A stretch of DNA of 64,000 bases from Pseudomonadota bacterium (lineage in GTDB: Bacteria; Desulfobacterota; Desulfobulbia; Desulfobulbales; SURF-16). This document shows, one piece after another, positions 8,094 to 16,328 of the stretch. Where the stretch lies: the NCBI GenBank assembly GCA_018897105.1, contig JAHILF010000141.1:1-64000 (forward strand), given 5' to 3'. The notes under the pieces are model-generated. The model did no database searches and was not told the DNA's origin. It worked only from the letters and a program-made list of their open reading frames with translations. Made by a program: the position numbers and the translations under genes. Numbering within the stretch: position 1 is the first letter of the stretch; every line of letters begins with the position of its first letter.

Positions 8094-8938
8094 GCAATAT
8101 CAAGATATTTGAATCCAAAAAAATTCGATCCATTTGGAACGAGACGGATCATCTGTGGTATTTTTCCGTCATCGATGTGGTTGCGGTGTTAACCGACAGT
8201 CCGAATCCAAAAGACTATTGGTACCGTATCAAGCAACGGGAGAAGATCAGCGGCCTTGAACTGTCGACAATCTGTCGACGGTTCAAACTCGAAGCACCGG
8301 ATGGCAAGTTGCGTGAAACCGACTGCTCGCATGCTGAAGGGCTGCTGCGCATCATCCAGTCCATCCCCTCGCCCAAGGCCGAGCCCTTTAAGCTCTGGCT
8401 GGCCCGAGTCGGCTATGAGCGGCTGGAGGAAATCGAAAACCCGGAGCTGGCCGCCAAACGCATGCGGGAGTTGTACAAGGCCAAAGGCTACAGCGACGAA
8501 TGGATTGAAAAACGGGTGCGCGGCATTGCCATCCGGGACGAACTGACCAACGAGTGGCAGAAGCGCGGGGTGAAGGAGCAAAGAGAATACGCCATTCTCA
8601 CCGCCGAGATCAGCCGTGCCACTTTCGGCATGACGCCTGCGGAGTACAAGGCGTTCAAGAGTCTGGAAAAACCAGCGGACAACCTGCGTGACCACATGAC
8701 AGATCTGGAGCTGATTTTCACCATGTTGGGCGAGGCCTCCACCACCGAGATCGCCCGCAATAAGGATGCCCAGGGCTATGGCGAGAATCGGGGCGCGGCC
8801 ATCGAAGGGGGTACGGTTGCCGGCAATGCCCGCCGGGACTTGGAGAAGAAATCAGGCAAACGGGTGTCGAGCCGGGAGAATTTCAAGGAGCTTCCAGAAG
8901 CGGTTAAGAGGGAGAAAATTGTGAAGAGTGAAGAGTAA
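8090..8938 (+). CDS. Bro-N domain protein (antirepressor-like)
   Basis: A 282-residue protein. The N-terminal ~100 residues (IRSIWNETDHLWYFSVIDVV, then DYWYRIKQRE) match the Bro-N DNA-binding domain of phage antirepressors and poxvirus/baculovirus Bro proteins. The rest is charged and helical with no recognised catalytic motif. Bro-N genes are often found inside restriction-modification loci; a regulatory role is inference. It is translationally coupled to the restriction gene (ATGA overlap). The extreme C-terminus (KIVKSEE) is encoded by the AGAGTGAA minisatellite, so the original stop may have been replaced when the repeat arrived. Confidence 0.8.
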   Translation: MSNIKIFESKKIRSIWNETDHLWYFSVIDVVAVLTDSPNPKDYWYRIKQREKISGLELSTICRRFKLEAPDGKLRETDCSHAEGLLRIIQSIPSPKAEPFKLWLARVGYERLEEIENPELAAKRMRELYKAKGYSDEWIEKRVRGIAIRDELTNEWQKRGVKEQREYAILTAEISRATFGMTPAEYKAFKSLEKPADNLRDHMTDLELIFTMLGEASTTEIARNKDAQGYGENRGAAIEGGTVAGNARRDLEKKSGKRVSSRENFKELPEAVKREKIVKSEE

Positions 8939-9367
8939 AGAGTAAAGAGTGAAATGTCAGAGCCGAGGAGAGACTTGCCGGAGCGTACGTTTGCGTTTGC
9001 CTGCCGGGTAGTGAAATTGTGCCAGGTGCTTGAACAGGTGCCTGGGGTAAGCCGTACGTTGGCCAACCAGCTCTTAAGGGCCGGGACATCAATCGGCGCC
9101 AACGTCGAAGAGGGGCAAGGCAGCCAGAGCAAGGCGGACTTTATCGCCAAATACTCCATTGCCTGTAAGGAAGCCCGTGAAACCAATTACTGGCTTCGGT
9201 TGCTGGTAGCGACAGAAATTGTAATCGACCTCAAGTTGAAGGACTTGGTTGATGAATCGAATCAGCTTATCGCCATCCTGACATCGATCATCAAGACAGC
9301 CAGAAAAAACCCGGGAAATGCCCCACGTGAGGAGAAAAGGTAATTTCGAACTTCACTCTTCACCCTT
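8921..9367. repeat. Inverted AGAGTGAA minisatellite arms enclosing the four-helix-bundle gene
   Basis: The left arm (8921-8953) is GTGAAGAGTGAAGAGTAAAG extended by more AGAGTGAA-like units, and ends against the ATG of the next gene. The right arm (9347-9367) is the reverse complement type, CGAACTTCACTCTTCACCC. Between them lies exactly one gene. The same left/right arm types occur as gene-less ~90-bp units at 11126-11216 and 11651-11738. Confidence 0.75.
8954..9343 (+). CDS. Four-helix-bundle protein (S23 / 23S rRNA intervening-sequence family)
   Basis: A 129-residue helical protein with family landmarks RTFAFACRVVKLC, ANQLLRAGTSIGANVEEGQG, KADFIAKYSIACKEARETNYWLR and DESNQLIAILTSIIKTARK. 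The family was first seen in intervening sequences of 23S rRNA and is structurally related to the Avd protein of diversity-generating retroelements. Its biochemical role is unsettled. The start sits immediately after the repeat arm, whose last GAGTGAA may serve as a poor ribosome site. The gene alone fills the space between the inverted arms, which suggests it is cargo or part of a mobile unit. Confidence 0.88.
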   Translation: MSEPRRDLPERTFAFACRVVKLCQVLEQVPGVSRTLANQLLRAGTSIGANVEEGQGSQSKADFIAKYSIACKEARETNYWLRLLVATEIVIDLKLKDLVDESNQLIAILTSIIKTARKNPGNAPREEKR

Positions 9368-9388
9368 TTTGCGACAAGGAACAACAAC

Positions 9389-10276
9389 ATGACCATGAAG
9401 AAGATAGATAGCAAAACCGTGGAAACATTGACCCACGCTGAAGCGAGTCGCAAAAATATCCCCACCGCCGAGCATCAGTCGATCATGCACGAGGCCGAAA
9501 AGAGTTCGGTGCGGGTGGCCTACGAGCGGCGCAACCGCGATCTGGACCCGCAGCTGGTCTGGCGCGGCAAGGACGAGCAGGACTGGTCCGACCTGGTGGT
9601 CCAGGCCCCGCCCCTCTATATCCAGGAAAAAGTCCATCCCAAGGTCTTGATCGACGATCTGCTGCGGCAGACCAGGGTGCAGGAGGAAAGCGGCAAGGCC
9701 CGGCAACTCGATCTCTTTGCCGATTTCAACGGCCTGCCCAGCGAGAGCGCCAGGACCGAATTTTACCAGCACGACGCCCACTGGGCCAACCGCATGATCC
9801 TGGGCGACAGCCTGCAGGTCATGGCAAGTCTTACCGAACGTGAGGGGCTGCGCGGCAAGGTGCAGTGCATCTATTTCGACCCGCCCTACGGCATCAAGTT
9901 CAACTCCAACTTCCAGTGGTCCACCACCAGCCGCGACGTCAAGGACGGCAATGCCGGCCACATCACCCGCGAGCCGGAGCAGGTCAAGGCCTTCCGGGAT
10001 ACCTGGCGGGACGGGATTCACTCCTATCTGACCTATCTGCGGGACCGGCTGACCGTGGCCCGTGATCTGCTGACGGATTCAGGGTCGATTTTTGTGCAGA
10101 TTGGGGATGAGAATGTGCACAGGGTGCGGGCGCTGATGGATGAGGTGTTTGGGGATAGTAACAACATTTCAAGTATCCACTATCTAACGCCGCTGTTGAG
10201 CCTCAACAGCGGCGATAAGCTCGTCCGCGTCAGCGGGCGAGCTTATCAACTAGTAGTCAGACTGCCCAGCATTTAG
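9389..10276 (+). pseudogene. DNA methyltransferase (Mod, beta class), 5' portion of a frameshifted gene
   Basis: The ORF encodes the N-terminal region and catalytic motif IV, FDPPYGIKFNS (~residue 167), of a beta-class N6-adenine/N4-cytosine methyltransferase that would protect host sites from the upstream Res subunit. Family-like sequence continues to about SSIHY (~10183). A ~64-base palindromic insertion then begins and the reading frame ends 90 bases later in VVRLPSI. The natural continuation (TSSQTAQHLAGIGDTILWYAKN) is present in another frame from 10249. The gene is therefore split unless there is frameshifting or a sequencing error. ATG at 9389, RBS AAGGAA. Confidence 0.82.
10185..10248. 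repeat. Double-palindrome insertion that breaks the methyltransferase
   Basis: Two tandem hairpins: CGCCGCTGTTGAG facing CTCAACAGCGGCG (10188-10214), then GATAAGCTCGTCCGC facing GCGGGCGAGCTTATC (10214-10247, one mismatch). Family protein sequence stops at the left edge and resumes, out of frame, at the right edge. It looks like a small non-autonomous REP-type element; exact borders are uncertain by a few bases. Confidence 0.72.
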
Positions 10277-11125
10277 CAGGGATCGGTGACACCATCCTCT
10301 GGTATGCGAAAAACAAGAATAGTCTGAAGTTTAGAAAAATGTATAAAGCAAAAGAGGATGAGTCCGGGCAGTACCGATGGGCACAAGACGAGGCCATGAG
10401 AATGAAGAATTATGAGGAAGGCCTATCACGGAATTTCCGGAGATTCAGATACGATCAATTCACATCCCAAACAGGCGGTGCATCGACAACTTTTGAGATA
10501 AAACATCATGGGAAGAGATTTTTTCCAAGTAAAGGGGGGTGGAAAACCAACACTTCAGGTGCATTTAGGCTTGTGAAAGCAGATCGATTATATGGTGTTG
10601 GTAAGACTCTTTCCTACAAGCGTTTCTTCGACGACTTTGCTTCTGTTGCGGTTGATAGTTTATGGACTGATACCCGCATTAGTGGGTTTAGCGACCCTAA
10701 GTTCTATGTAGTTCAAACTGGCGTTAGCGTAATTCAACGCTGCATCCTCATGGCCACCGACCCCGGCGATCTCGTCCTGGACCCCACCTGCGGTTCCGGC
10801 ACCACCGCCTATGTGGCCGAGCAGTGGGGCCGCCGCTGGATCACCATCGACACCTCACGGGTCGCCCTGGCCCTGGCCCGGGCCAGGATCATGGGCGCCC
10901 GCTACTCCTATTACCTGCTGGCCGACTCCAGGGACGGGCAGGAGAAGGAAGCAGAAATCACCCGCACCGTGCCATCGAGCCAGCCCAGCCGGGGCGATAT
11001 CCGCCAGGGTTTTGTCTATGAACGGGTGCCGCACATCACCCTGAAATCCATCGCCAACAACAGCGAAATCGACGTCATCTGGGAAAAATTCCAGGAAAAA
11101 CTCGAGCCTTTACGCCTGCGGCTGA

Positions 11126-11216
11126 ATAGTGAAGTGGGAAGGGTGAAGGGTGAAATGAAAGACAAGGAGGGGCAATCGACTAAATTTCCCTCTTCACCCT
11201 TCCCTCTTCAAACTTC
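11126..11216. repeat. ~90-bp AGAGTGAA inverted-arm element inside the methyltransferase, unit 1
   Basis: The left arm is GTGAAGTGGGAAGGGTGAAG and the right arm is CTTCACCCTTCCCTCTTCAA, separated by ~30 bases. It keeps the reading frame open and adds about 30 residues. Same arm types as unit 2 and as the arms around the four-helix gene. Confidence 0.72.
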
Positions 11217-11650
11217 TCTCGCCGAATGGGAGATACCACGCGAGTTCCCCTCGAATTGGCCAATCGAAGCCAAACCACTTCACGAACAGTTCTGGTCGGA
11301 GAGAGTCGCCCGGCAAAAGGCGATCGACGCCTCTATTGGTGCCAAGGCCGAGTTTGAATACCTCTATGACAAACCCTATGAGGACAGGAAAAAGGTGCGG
11401 GTGGCTGGTCCCTTCACCGTTGAGAGCCTGTCGCCGCACCGGGTGCTGGCCGTCGGCGCTGATGACGAGTTGCTCGACACCACGATGGAGCCCAAAGGGA
11501 GCTACGGCGAGGAGCGGGATTTTACCGCCATGATCCTGGAAAACCTGAAAACTGCCGGGGTTCAGCAGGCCCATAAGGAAGACAAGATCACCTTCACCTC
11601 GCTGACCCCCTGGCCCGGCGATCTGGTCTGCGCCGAAGGACGATACGAGG

Positions 11651-11738
11651 AGAAGAGTGAAGTGGGAAGAGTGAAGAGTGAAAAAAAAGAGGGTGGATCT
11701 GCCGACTTTCATTCTTCACCCTTCACTCTTCAAACTTC
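11651..11738. repeat. ~90-bp AGAGTGAA inverted-arm element inside the methyltransferase, unit 2
   Basis: The left arm is GTGAAGTGGGAAGAGTGAAG and the right arm is CTTCACCCTTCACTCTTCAA. It is closely alignable to unit 1, including the AAACTTC tail, and is also in frame with the surrounding ORF. Confidence 0.72.
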
Positions 11739-12388
11739 AGAAAAGCGCGCAGCGATTTTCGTAGGCCCCGAGTTCGGCACCGTCTCCCGTCCCGATCTGG
11801 TGCAGGCGGCCCGCGAGGCCGGTGATGCCGGGTTTGATGTGCTCATTGCCTGCGCCTTCAACTACGATGCCCACTCCTCCGAGTTCGACAAACTCGGCCG
11901 CATCCCGGTGCTCAAAGCCCGGATGAACGCCGACCTGCACATGGCCGATGACCTCAAGAACACCGGCAAGGGCAATCTCTTTGTCATCTTCGGCGAACCG
12001 GATATCGATATCATCAAGGCAGCGGATGACCAGATCCAGGTCAAGGTCAACGGCGTGGACGTCTTTGACCCCAACTCCGGCGAGGTCAGGAGCGATTCCG
12101 CCGAAGGCATAGCCTGCTGGTTCATCGATACCGACTATAATGAAGAAAGCTTTTTTGTCCGCCACGCCTACTTCCTGGGGTCGGGCGATCCCTACAAGGC
12201 GCTCAAAACCACCCTCAAGGCGGAGATCAACGAAGAAGCCTGGGCAACGCTGAACAGCGACACCTCCCGCCCTTTCGATAAGCCCGAGACCGGGCGGATT
12301 GCGGTCAAGGTGATCAACCACCTGGGCGATGAGGTGATGAAGGTGTTTCGGGTATGATGGGAAAAATCACTGAATCGGGGGGATTGTT

Positions 12389-15046
12389 ATGACCGGACAA
12401 TATACAAAAGCCAGATTTTGGAAATGCGCCCTGCAAGTCAACCCGGCGGGTTATATAACCTTGCGTGGTAGCGACCACGGCCTGACGGAAGATCAGTACA
12501 ATCAAGAACTGCTGCGTATCGCAAAGGATAACGAGATCAAGGTGATTGGTTGGGCAGATCACGGCAATGTCGATGGTGTGGATGCTATTCGCACGGTCAT
12601 GAATGCCAACGGCATTCTGGTATTCCCGGGTTTTGAGATTTGTTCCACCGAGAAAACGCATTTTGTGTGTCTGTTCTCGGAAGACACCTCAAGAGACCAA
12701 CTTAATCGCTATCTTGGCGCATTAGGTTTGACTGATCCTGATAACGGTGTTTGGCCGTCCAATCTTGGGGGGAATGATCTCCTTGCTAAAGTTGAGGAGC
12801 TAGGCGGTTTCGTTTATGCCGCTCATTGCACCAATGAAAGCGGGATCTTGCGCCAGAAACTCGTTCATGTCTGGCAAAATCCATTGCTCAAGGCCGTACA
12901 GATTCCTGGGGCGCTTGACGACCTAAAAAATGGCGAAAGCAATGGCTATCGTAAAATATTGATAAACGTAGATAGCAACTATCAGCGTGAAAATCAGGTT
13001 GCTATTATCAATGCCAAGGACGTGGCAAAACCCGAAGACTTGGCCGACCAGAAAGCATCCTGTCTGATCAAAATGACCCGGCCATGCTTCGAGTCATTCA
13101 AGCTGGCGTTTCAAGACCCGGAGTCGCGGGTACGGTTGAACAGCGATGTTTCTGAAAAGTATTACTCGCGTATCGAGAGCCTGAAGGTCACGGGTGGCTA
13201 TCTGGATGGGGTTCAAATTGAATTCTCCGAACATTTGAATTCGGTCATTGGCGGGCGCGGGACCGGGAAATCCACGCTGCTTGAGTGCATCCGCTATGCC
13301 TTGCAACTGAAACCCATCGGCAAAAACGCGCAAAAGCAACACGACGAAATCATCAAAGAGAATCTGGGTAAATCCAAAGCGCGAGTAGAGATCGTGATTC
13401 GTTCCGCTCGAATGAATGGCAAGCGTTTTACTGTTGCCAGACGCTATGGCGAAAGTGTCAGTGTGAAAGATGAGAGCGGCAATCTGTCTTCATTTACGCC
13501 TGCGGATTTGCTGCCCGAAATTGAAATCTACGGGCAGAATGAGATTTACGAAATTGCCCAGGACAAGGCCAGCCAGCGCCAATTGCTGACCCGGTTCATG
13601 GATGCTGGAAAACAGGATGGCGAGAGGCGAATCCATGAAACGCTCAGCAAACTGGCGGAGAACAGGAAAAAGTTGATCGAGGCGCAAGGGAATGTGGCAT
13701 CGATTGAAGACGAGGTCGCGCGTCTGCCAAAATTGGAAGAACAGTTAGGGCAATTCAAGTCGTTGGGATTGGAAGAAAAACTGAAAATTGTACCATTGCT
13801 TGAGACGGAAAAGCGCATACGGAAAAGGGGAATAGAGGAAGAAGGCCGGAATCTTGATAAAGCCTTTCAAGCCGTGCGCGACAATCTGCCGGACACTGTA
13901 TTCCTGAGCGATTCCGCCATCAACCATCTCCCCCATGCCGAAAGCCTGCGCAAGTTGCGTGCGGCTTTGGATGATCTTCGTGGTGATGCCGAAGCCCTGC
14001 TGAGCCAATGGCAAGAGAAGTATGTCGCGGCCAAGGCCTTGATTGTGGCCATTGCTGAGGAACTGAATGCGGGTATACAACAGGAAGAGGCTGCACTGGA
14101 AAAAACTTTCAAGGAACTTCCCGCTTTCGAAGGCAAAACCGGCAAGGAAATTGGTATCGAATTTCAGGGTCTGTTGCGAGAGATTGAGAGGATAAGACCA
14201 AAGCAAACGCTTATTGAGAATCGCAGGAAAGTAGTAACCGAGTTCAACCGGCACCGCAAAGCGATTCTTGATGAGCTGTCATCCATTCGGGCGGAACGTT
14301 CCTCTTTATTTGAACGTTCACTGAAAAGCCTGAACAAGCGGCTTTCCGGAAAACTCAAATTGACCGTCAAACCCGAAGCTGAGCGCACTCCGGTCATTCG
14401 ATTCCTCCTGGATTGCAGGCTGGATAGCGTAGCGGAGGGACGGCTTGCCTGGATACGGGAGGCGGATGATTTCTCGCCTGTAAAATTGGCTGAACTGATA
14501 CGCCGTGGTGCCGATGCGCTAAGGGATAGCGGGTGGAGTATCACCTCCACCGTCGCCGAAGCCCTGGCGCGCCTTACCACCGAACAAGTTCTCCGACTTG
14601 AAGAACTGGAATTGCCCGATTTGATCGACATCGAATTGAATACCGCTCATGAGGGACAGGAAAACTTCAAGCCGCTGGATAAACTGTCAACCGGGCAGCA
14701 ATGCACGGCGATTTTGCATTTGTTGCTTCTACAGAATCTTGATCCGCTGATGATGGATCAACCGGAAGATAATCTTGATAATGCCTTTATTGCTGATCGC
14801 ATTGTGGCTGAGTTAAGGTCAGCGAAAATAGCCCGCCAGTTCATTTTCGCAACCCATAACGCCAACATACCGGTGTTCGGGGATGCCGAGTGGATCGGCG
14901 TTTTTGAGGCCCGGGATGGACAAGCCTATATGCCTTCTGAATCGCAAGGCGCCATTGATGTGACGCAAGTTCGTGATAAAGCCGCCGATATTCTTGAAGG
15001 TGGAAAAACGGCTTTCAACCAACGCAAAGCTAAGTATGGCTTTTAA
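12389..15046 (+). CDS. PHP-domain / SMC-like AAA ATPase (TrlF-type)
   Basis: An 885-residue protein. Residues ~1-240 form a PHP-type phosphoesterase-like domain (IGWADHGNVDGV, FVYAAHCTNESG). The first PHP motif reads CALQVNP, without the usual His-x-His, so metal binding may be reduced or this may be a trait of the subfamily. Residues ~280-885 are an SMC/RecN-like ATPase: Walker A GGRGTGKSTL, a long coiled coil, signature-like STGQQCTAILH, Walker B MDQPEDNLDN and H-loop FIFATHNAN. Similar proteins occur in defence islands; the target is unknown. It heads a three-gene unit, 37 bases before the AlbA_2 gene. Confidence 0.8.
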   Translation: MTGQYTKARFWKCALQVNPAGYITLRGSDHGLTEDQYNQELLRIAKDNEIKVIGWADHGNVDGVDAIRTVMNANGILVFPGFEICSTEKTHFVCLFSEDTSRDQLNRYLGALGLTDPDNGVWPSNLGGNDLLAKVEELGGFVYAAHCTNESGILRQKLVHVWQNPLLKAVQIPGALDDLKNGESNGYRKILINVDSNYQRENQVAIINAKDVAKPEDLADQKASCLIKMTRPCFESFKLAFQDPESRVRLNSDVSEKYYSRIESLKVTGGYLDGVQIEFSEHLNSVIGGRGTGKSTLLECIRYALQLKPIGKNAQKQHDEIIKENLGKSKARVEIVIRSARMNGKRFTVARRYGESVSVKDESGNLSSFTPADLLPEIEIYGQNEIYEIAQDKASQRQLLTRFMDAGKQDGERRIHETLSKLAENRKKLIEAQGNVASIEDEVARLPKLEEQLGQFKSLGLEEKLKIVPLLETEKRIRKRGIEEEGRNLDKAFQAVRDNLPDTVFLSDSAINHLPHAESLRKLRAALDDLRGDAEALLSQWQEKYVAAKALIVAIAEELNAGIQQEEAALEKTFKELPAFEGKTGKEIGIEFQGLLREIERIRPKQTLIENRRKVVTEFNRHRKAILDELSSIRAERSSLFERSLKSLNKRLSGKLKLTVKPEAERTPVIRFLLDCRLDSVAEGRLAWIREADDFSPVKLAELIRRGADALRDSGWSITSTVAEALARLTTEQVLRLEELELPDLIDIELNTAHEGQENFKPLDKLSTGQQCTAILHLLLLQNLDPLMMDQPEDNLDNAFIADRIVAELRSAKIARQFIFATHNANIPVFGDAEWIGVFEARDGQAYMPSESQGAIDVTQVRDKAADILEGGKTAFNQRKAKYGF

Positions 15047-15083
15047 GGGCCTGTTATTTAGGAACAGGCACAAAGGTGAATAT

Positions 15084-16325
15084 ATGTTGAAAACTGAATT
15101 ATTGGAGATTCTTGCCAACGGAGAGAATTCAGGTGTGGAATTCAAAAGAGACGATATTCGGCCTGAGCAGTTGGCAAAAGAAATAGTCGCACTGGCAAAT
15201 TTACAAGGCGGCCGAATTTTTCTCGGCGTCGAGGATGATGGGACGATCTCCGGCATCCAGCAACATAACACCCAGGAATGGGTTTTGAACATATTTCGGG
15301 ATAAGGTTTTTCCGCAAATAATCCCCTTTTATGAGGAGATAAAAATTGACGATCAATATCGAGTCGCAGTTATTACGATTGCCCAGGGTATTTCCAAGCC
15401 TTACATGCTGAAACACAATAACCGTGAGGAAATTTATATCCGCATGGGTGATCGTTCTGAGTTGGCCTCCCGTGAACAACAATTGCGGCTGTTTGAAAGC
15501 GGCGGACTTCTTCACGTCGAAGTACTTCCAGTCACGGGAACAGCCTTGGCTCATTTAGACAGAGACCGGCTGAAGTACTATCTGTCAGCCATTATGAGAG
15601 ATCCCGATGTCCCTGTAACAGATGCGGAATGGCAAGAGAGATTGCTGGGTCTCGGCTTTATGGCATCAGACGGTATGGGAAACAGCGTGTGTTCTATAGC
15701 AGGCTTACTCTGTTTCGGTATTAATCCCCGGCAATTTCTTCGGCAGGCAGGCTTGCGGGTCATGGCATTTACAGGAATAGACAAGGAATACCAGGCGCAG
15801 CTTGATGTGGTGATTGATGCCCCGTTTGTTGGCCGTTGGCAAGACGATGGGACAGGGCGAAAACAATTGGTCGATGAAGGATTGATAGAAAAATTTGCAG
15901 CGGCTATCGAACCCTTTATTTCCCAGGAGGCTTCCCACATCGACGAACACATGCGACGTGAAAAAAGCTGGCTTTATCCTTGGGAGGCCGTCCGTGAAAC
16001 AGTCATAAACGCAATCGCCCATAGGGACTGGACAAGATCGGTCGATATCGAAGTAACGAATTATGCAGACCGGCTTGAAGTCATCAGTCCCGGGAAAATG
16101 CCGAACTCAATGACTGTCGACAAAATGATCGCCGGCCAGCGGTCACCGCGAAACCCTCTTATTATGGAAATTCTTCGTGATTATGCCTACGTCGACTCGC
16201 GGGGAATGGGTGTCCGCACCAAGATAATTCCATTGATGAAAAGAGACAACCAGGCAGCCCCGGGGTTTGAGGCAACAGATGATTATCTGAAGACCGTGCT
16301 GCCTCGAAAGAAAGTGGACTCATAA
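15084..16325 (+). CDS. AlbA_2/Schlafen-domain protein with C-terminal HATPase-like domain
   Basis: A 413-residue protein. The N-terminal ~120 residues carry the AlbA_2 (Schlafen-like) pattern: ENSGVEFKRDDI, EIVALANLQGGRIFLGVEDDG, YIRMGDRS. The C-terminal half has ETVINAIAHRDWT and LEVISPGKMP, as in RecG-like/HATPase_c_4 transcriptional-regulator annotations. Such proteins occur in phage-defence loci and as putative regulators; the biochemical role is not certain. I moved the start from the TTG-type codon at 14973 to the ATG at 15084 (MLKTELLEIL), which follows AAGGTGA. It sits between the PHP-ATPase and the helicase, with only three bases to the latter. Confidence 0.82.
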   Translation: MLKTELLEILANGENSGVEFKRDDIRPEQLAKEIVALANLQGGRIFLGVEDDGTISGIQQHNTQEWVLNIFRDKVFPQIIPFYEEIKIDDQYRVAVITIAQGISKPYMLKHNNREEIYIRMGDRSELASREQQLRLFESGGLLHVEVLPVTGTALAHLDRDRLKYYLSAIMRDPDVPVTDAEWQERLLGLGFMASDGMGNSVCSIAGLLCFGINPRQFLRQAGLRVMAFTGIDKEYQAQLDVVIDAPFVGRWQDDGTGRKQLVDEGLIEKFAAAIEPFISQEASHIDEHMRREKSWLYPWEAVRETVINAIAHRDWTRSVDIEVTNYADRLEVISPGKMPNSMTVDKMIAGQRSPRNPLIMEILRDYAYVDSRGMGVRTKIIPLMKRDNQAAPGFEATDDYLKTVLPRKKVDS

Positions 16326-16328
16326 ACG

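Larger units (their letters stand above)
10339..12357 (+). pseudogene. DNA methyltransferase (Mod), 3' portion with motif I and C-terminal domain
   Basis: A 672-residue ORF from the first in-frame ATG; homologous coding in this frame really begins near 10249. It carries the SAM-binding motif DPTCGSGTTAYVAE (~residue 148) and EQWGRRWITIDTSR, the rest of a beta-class methyltransferase, plus a long C-terminal region. Two ~30-residue stretches (starting SEVGRVKGE and SEVGRVKSE) are translated AGAGTGAA-type repeats inserted in frame, so the protein is longer than relatives should be. On its own it lacks motif IV (DPPY) and should be inactive. If the 5' and 3' parts were joined the enzyme would be nearly complete, so the damage looks recent. 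Confidence 0.82.
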
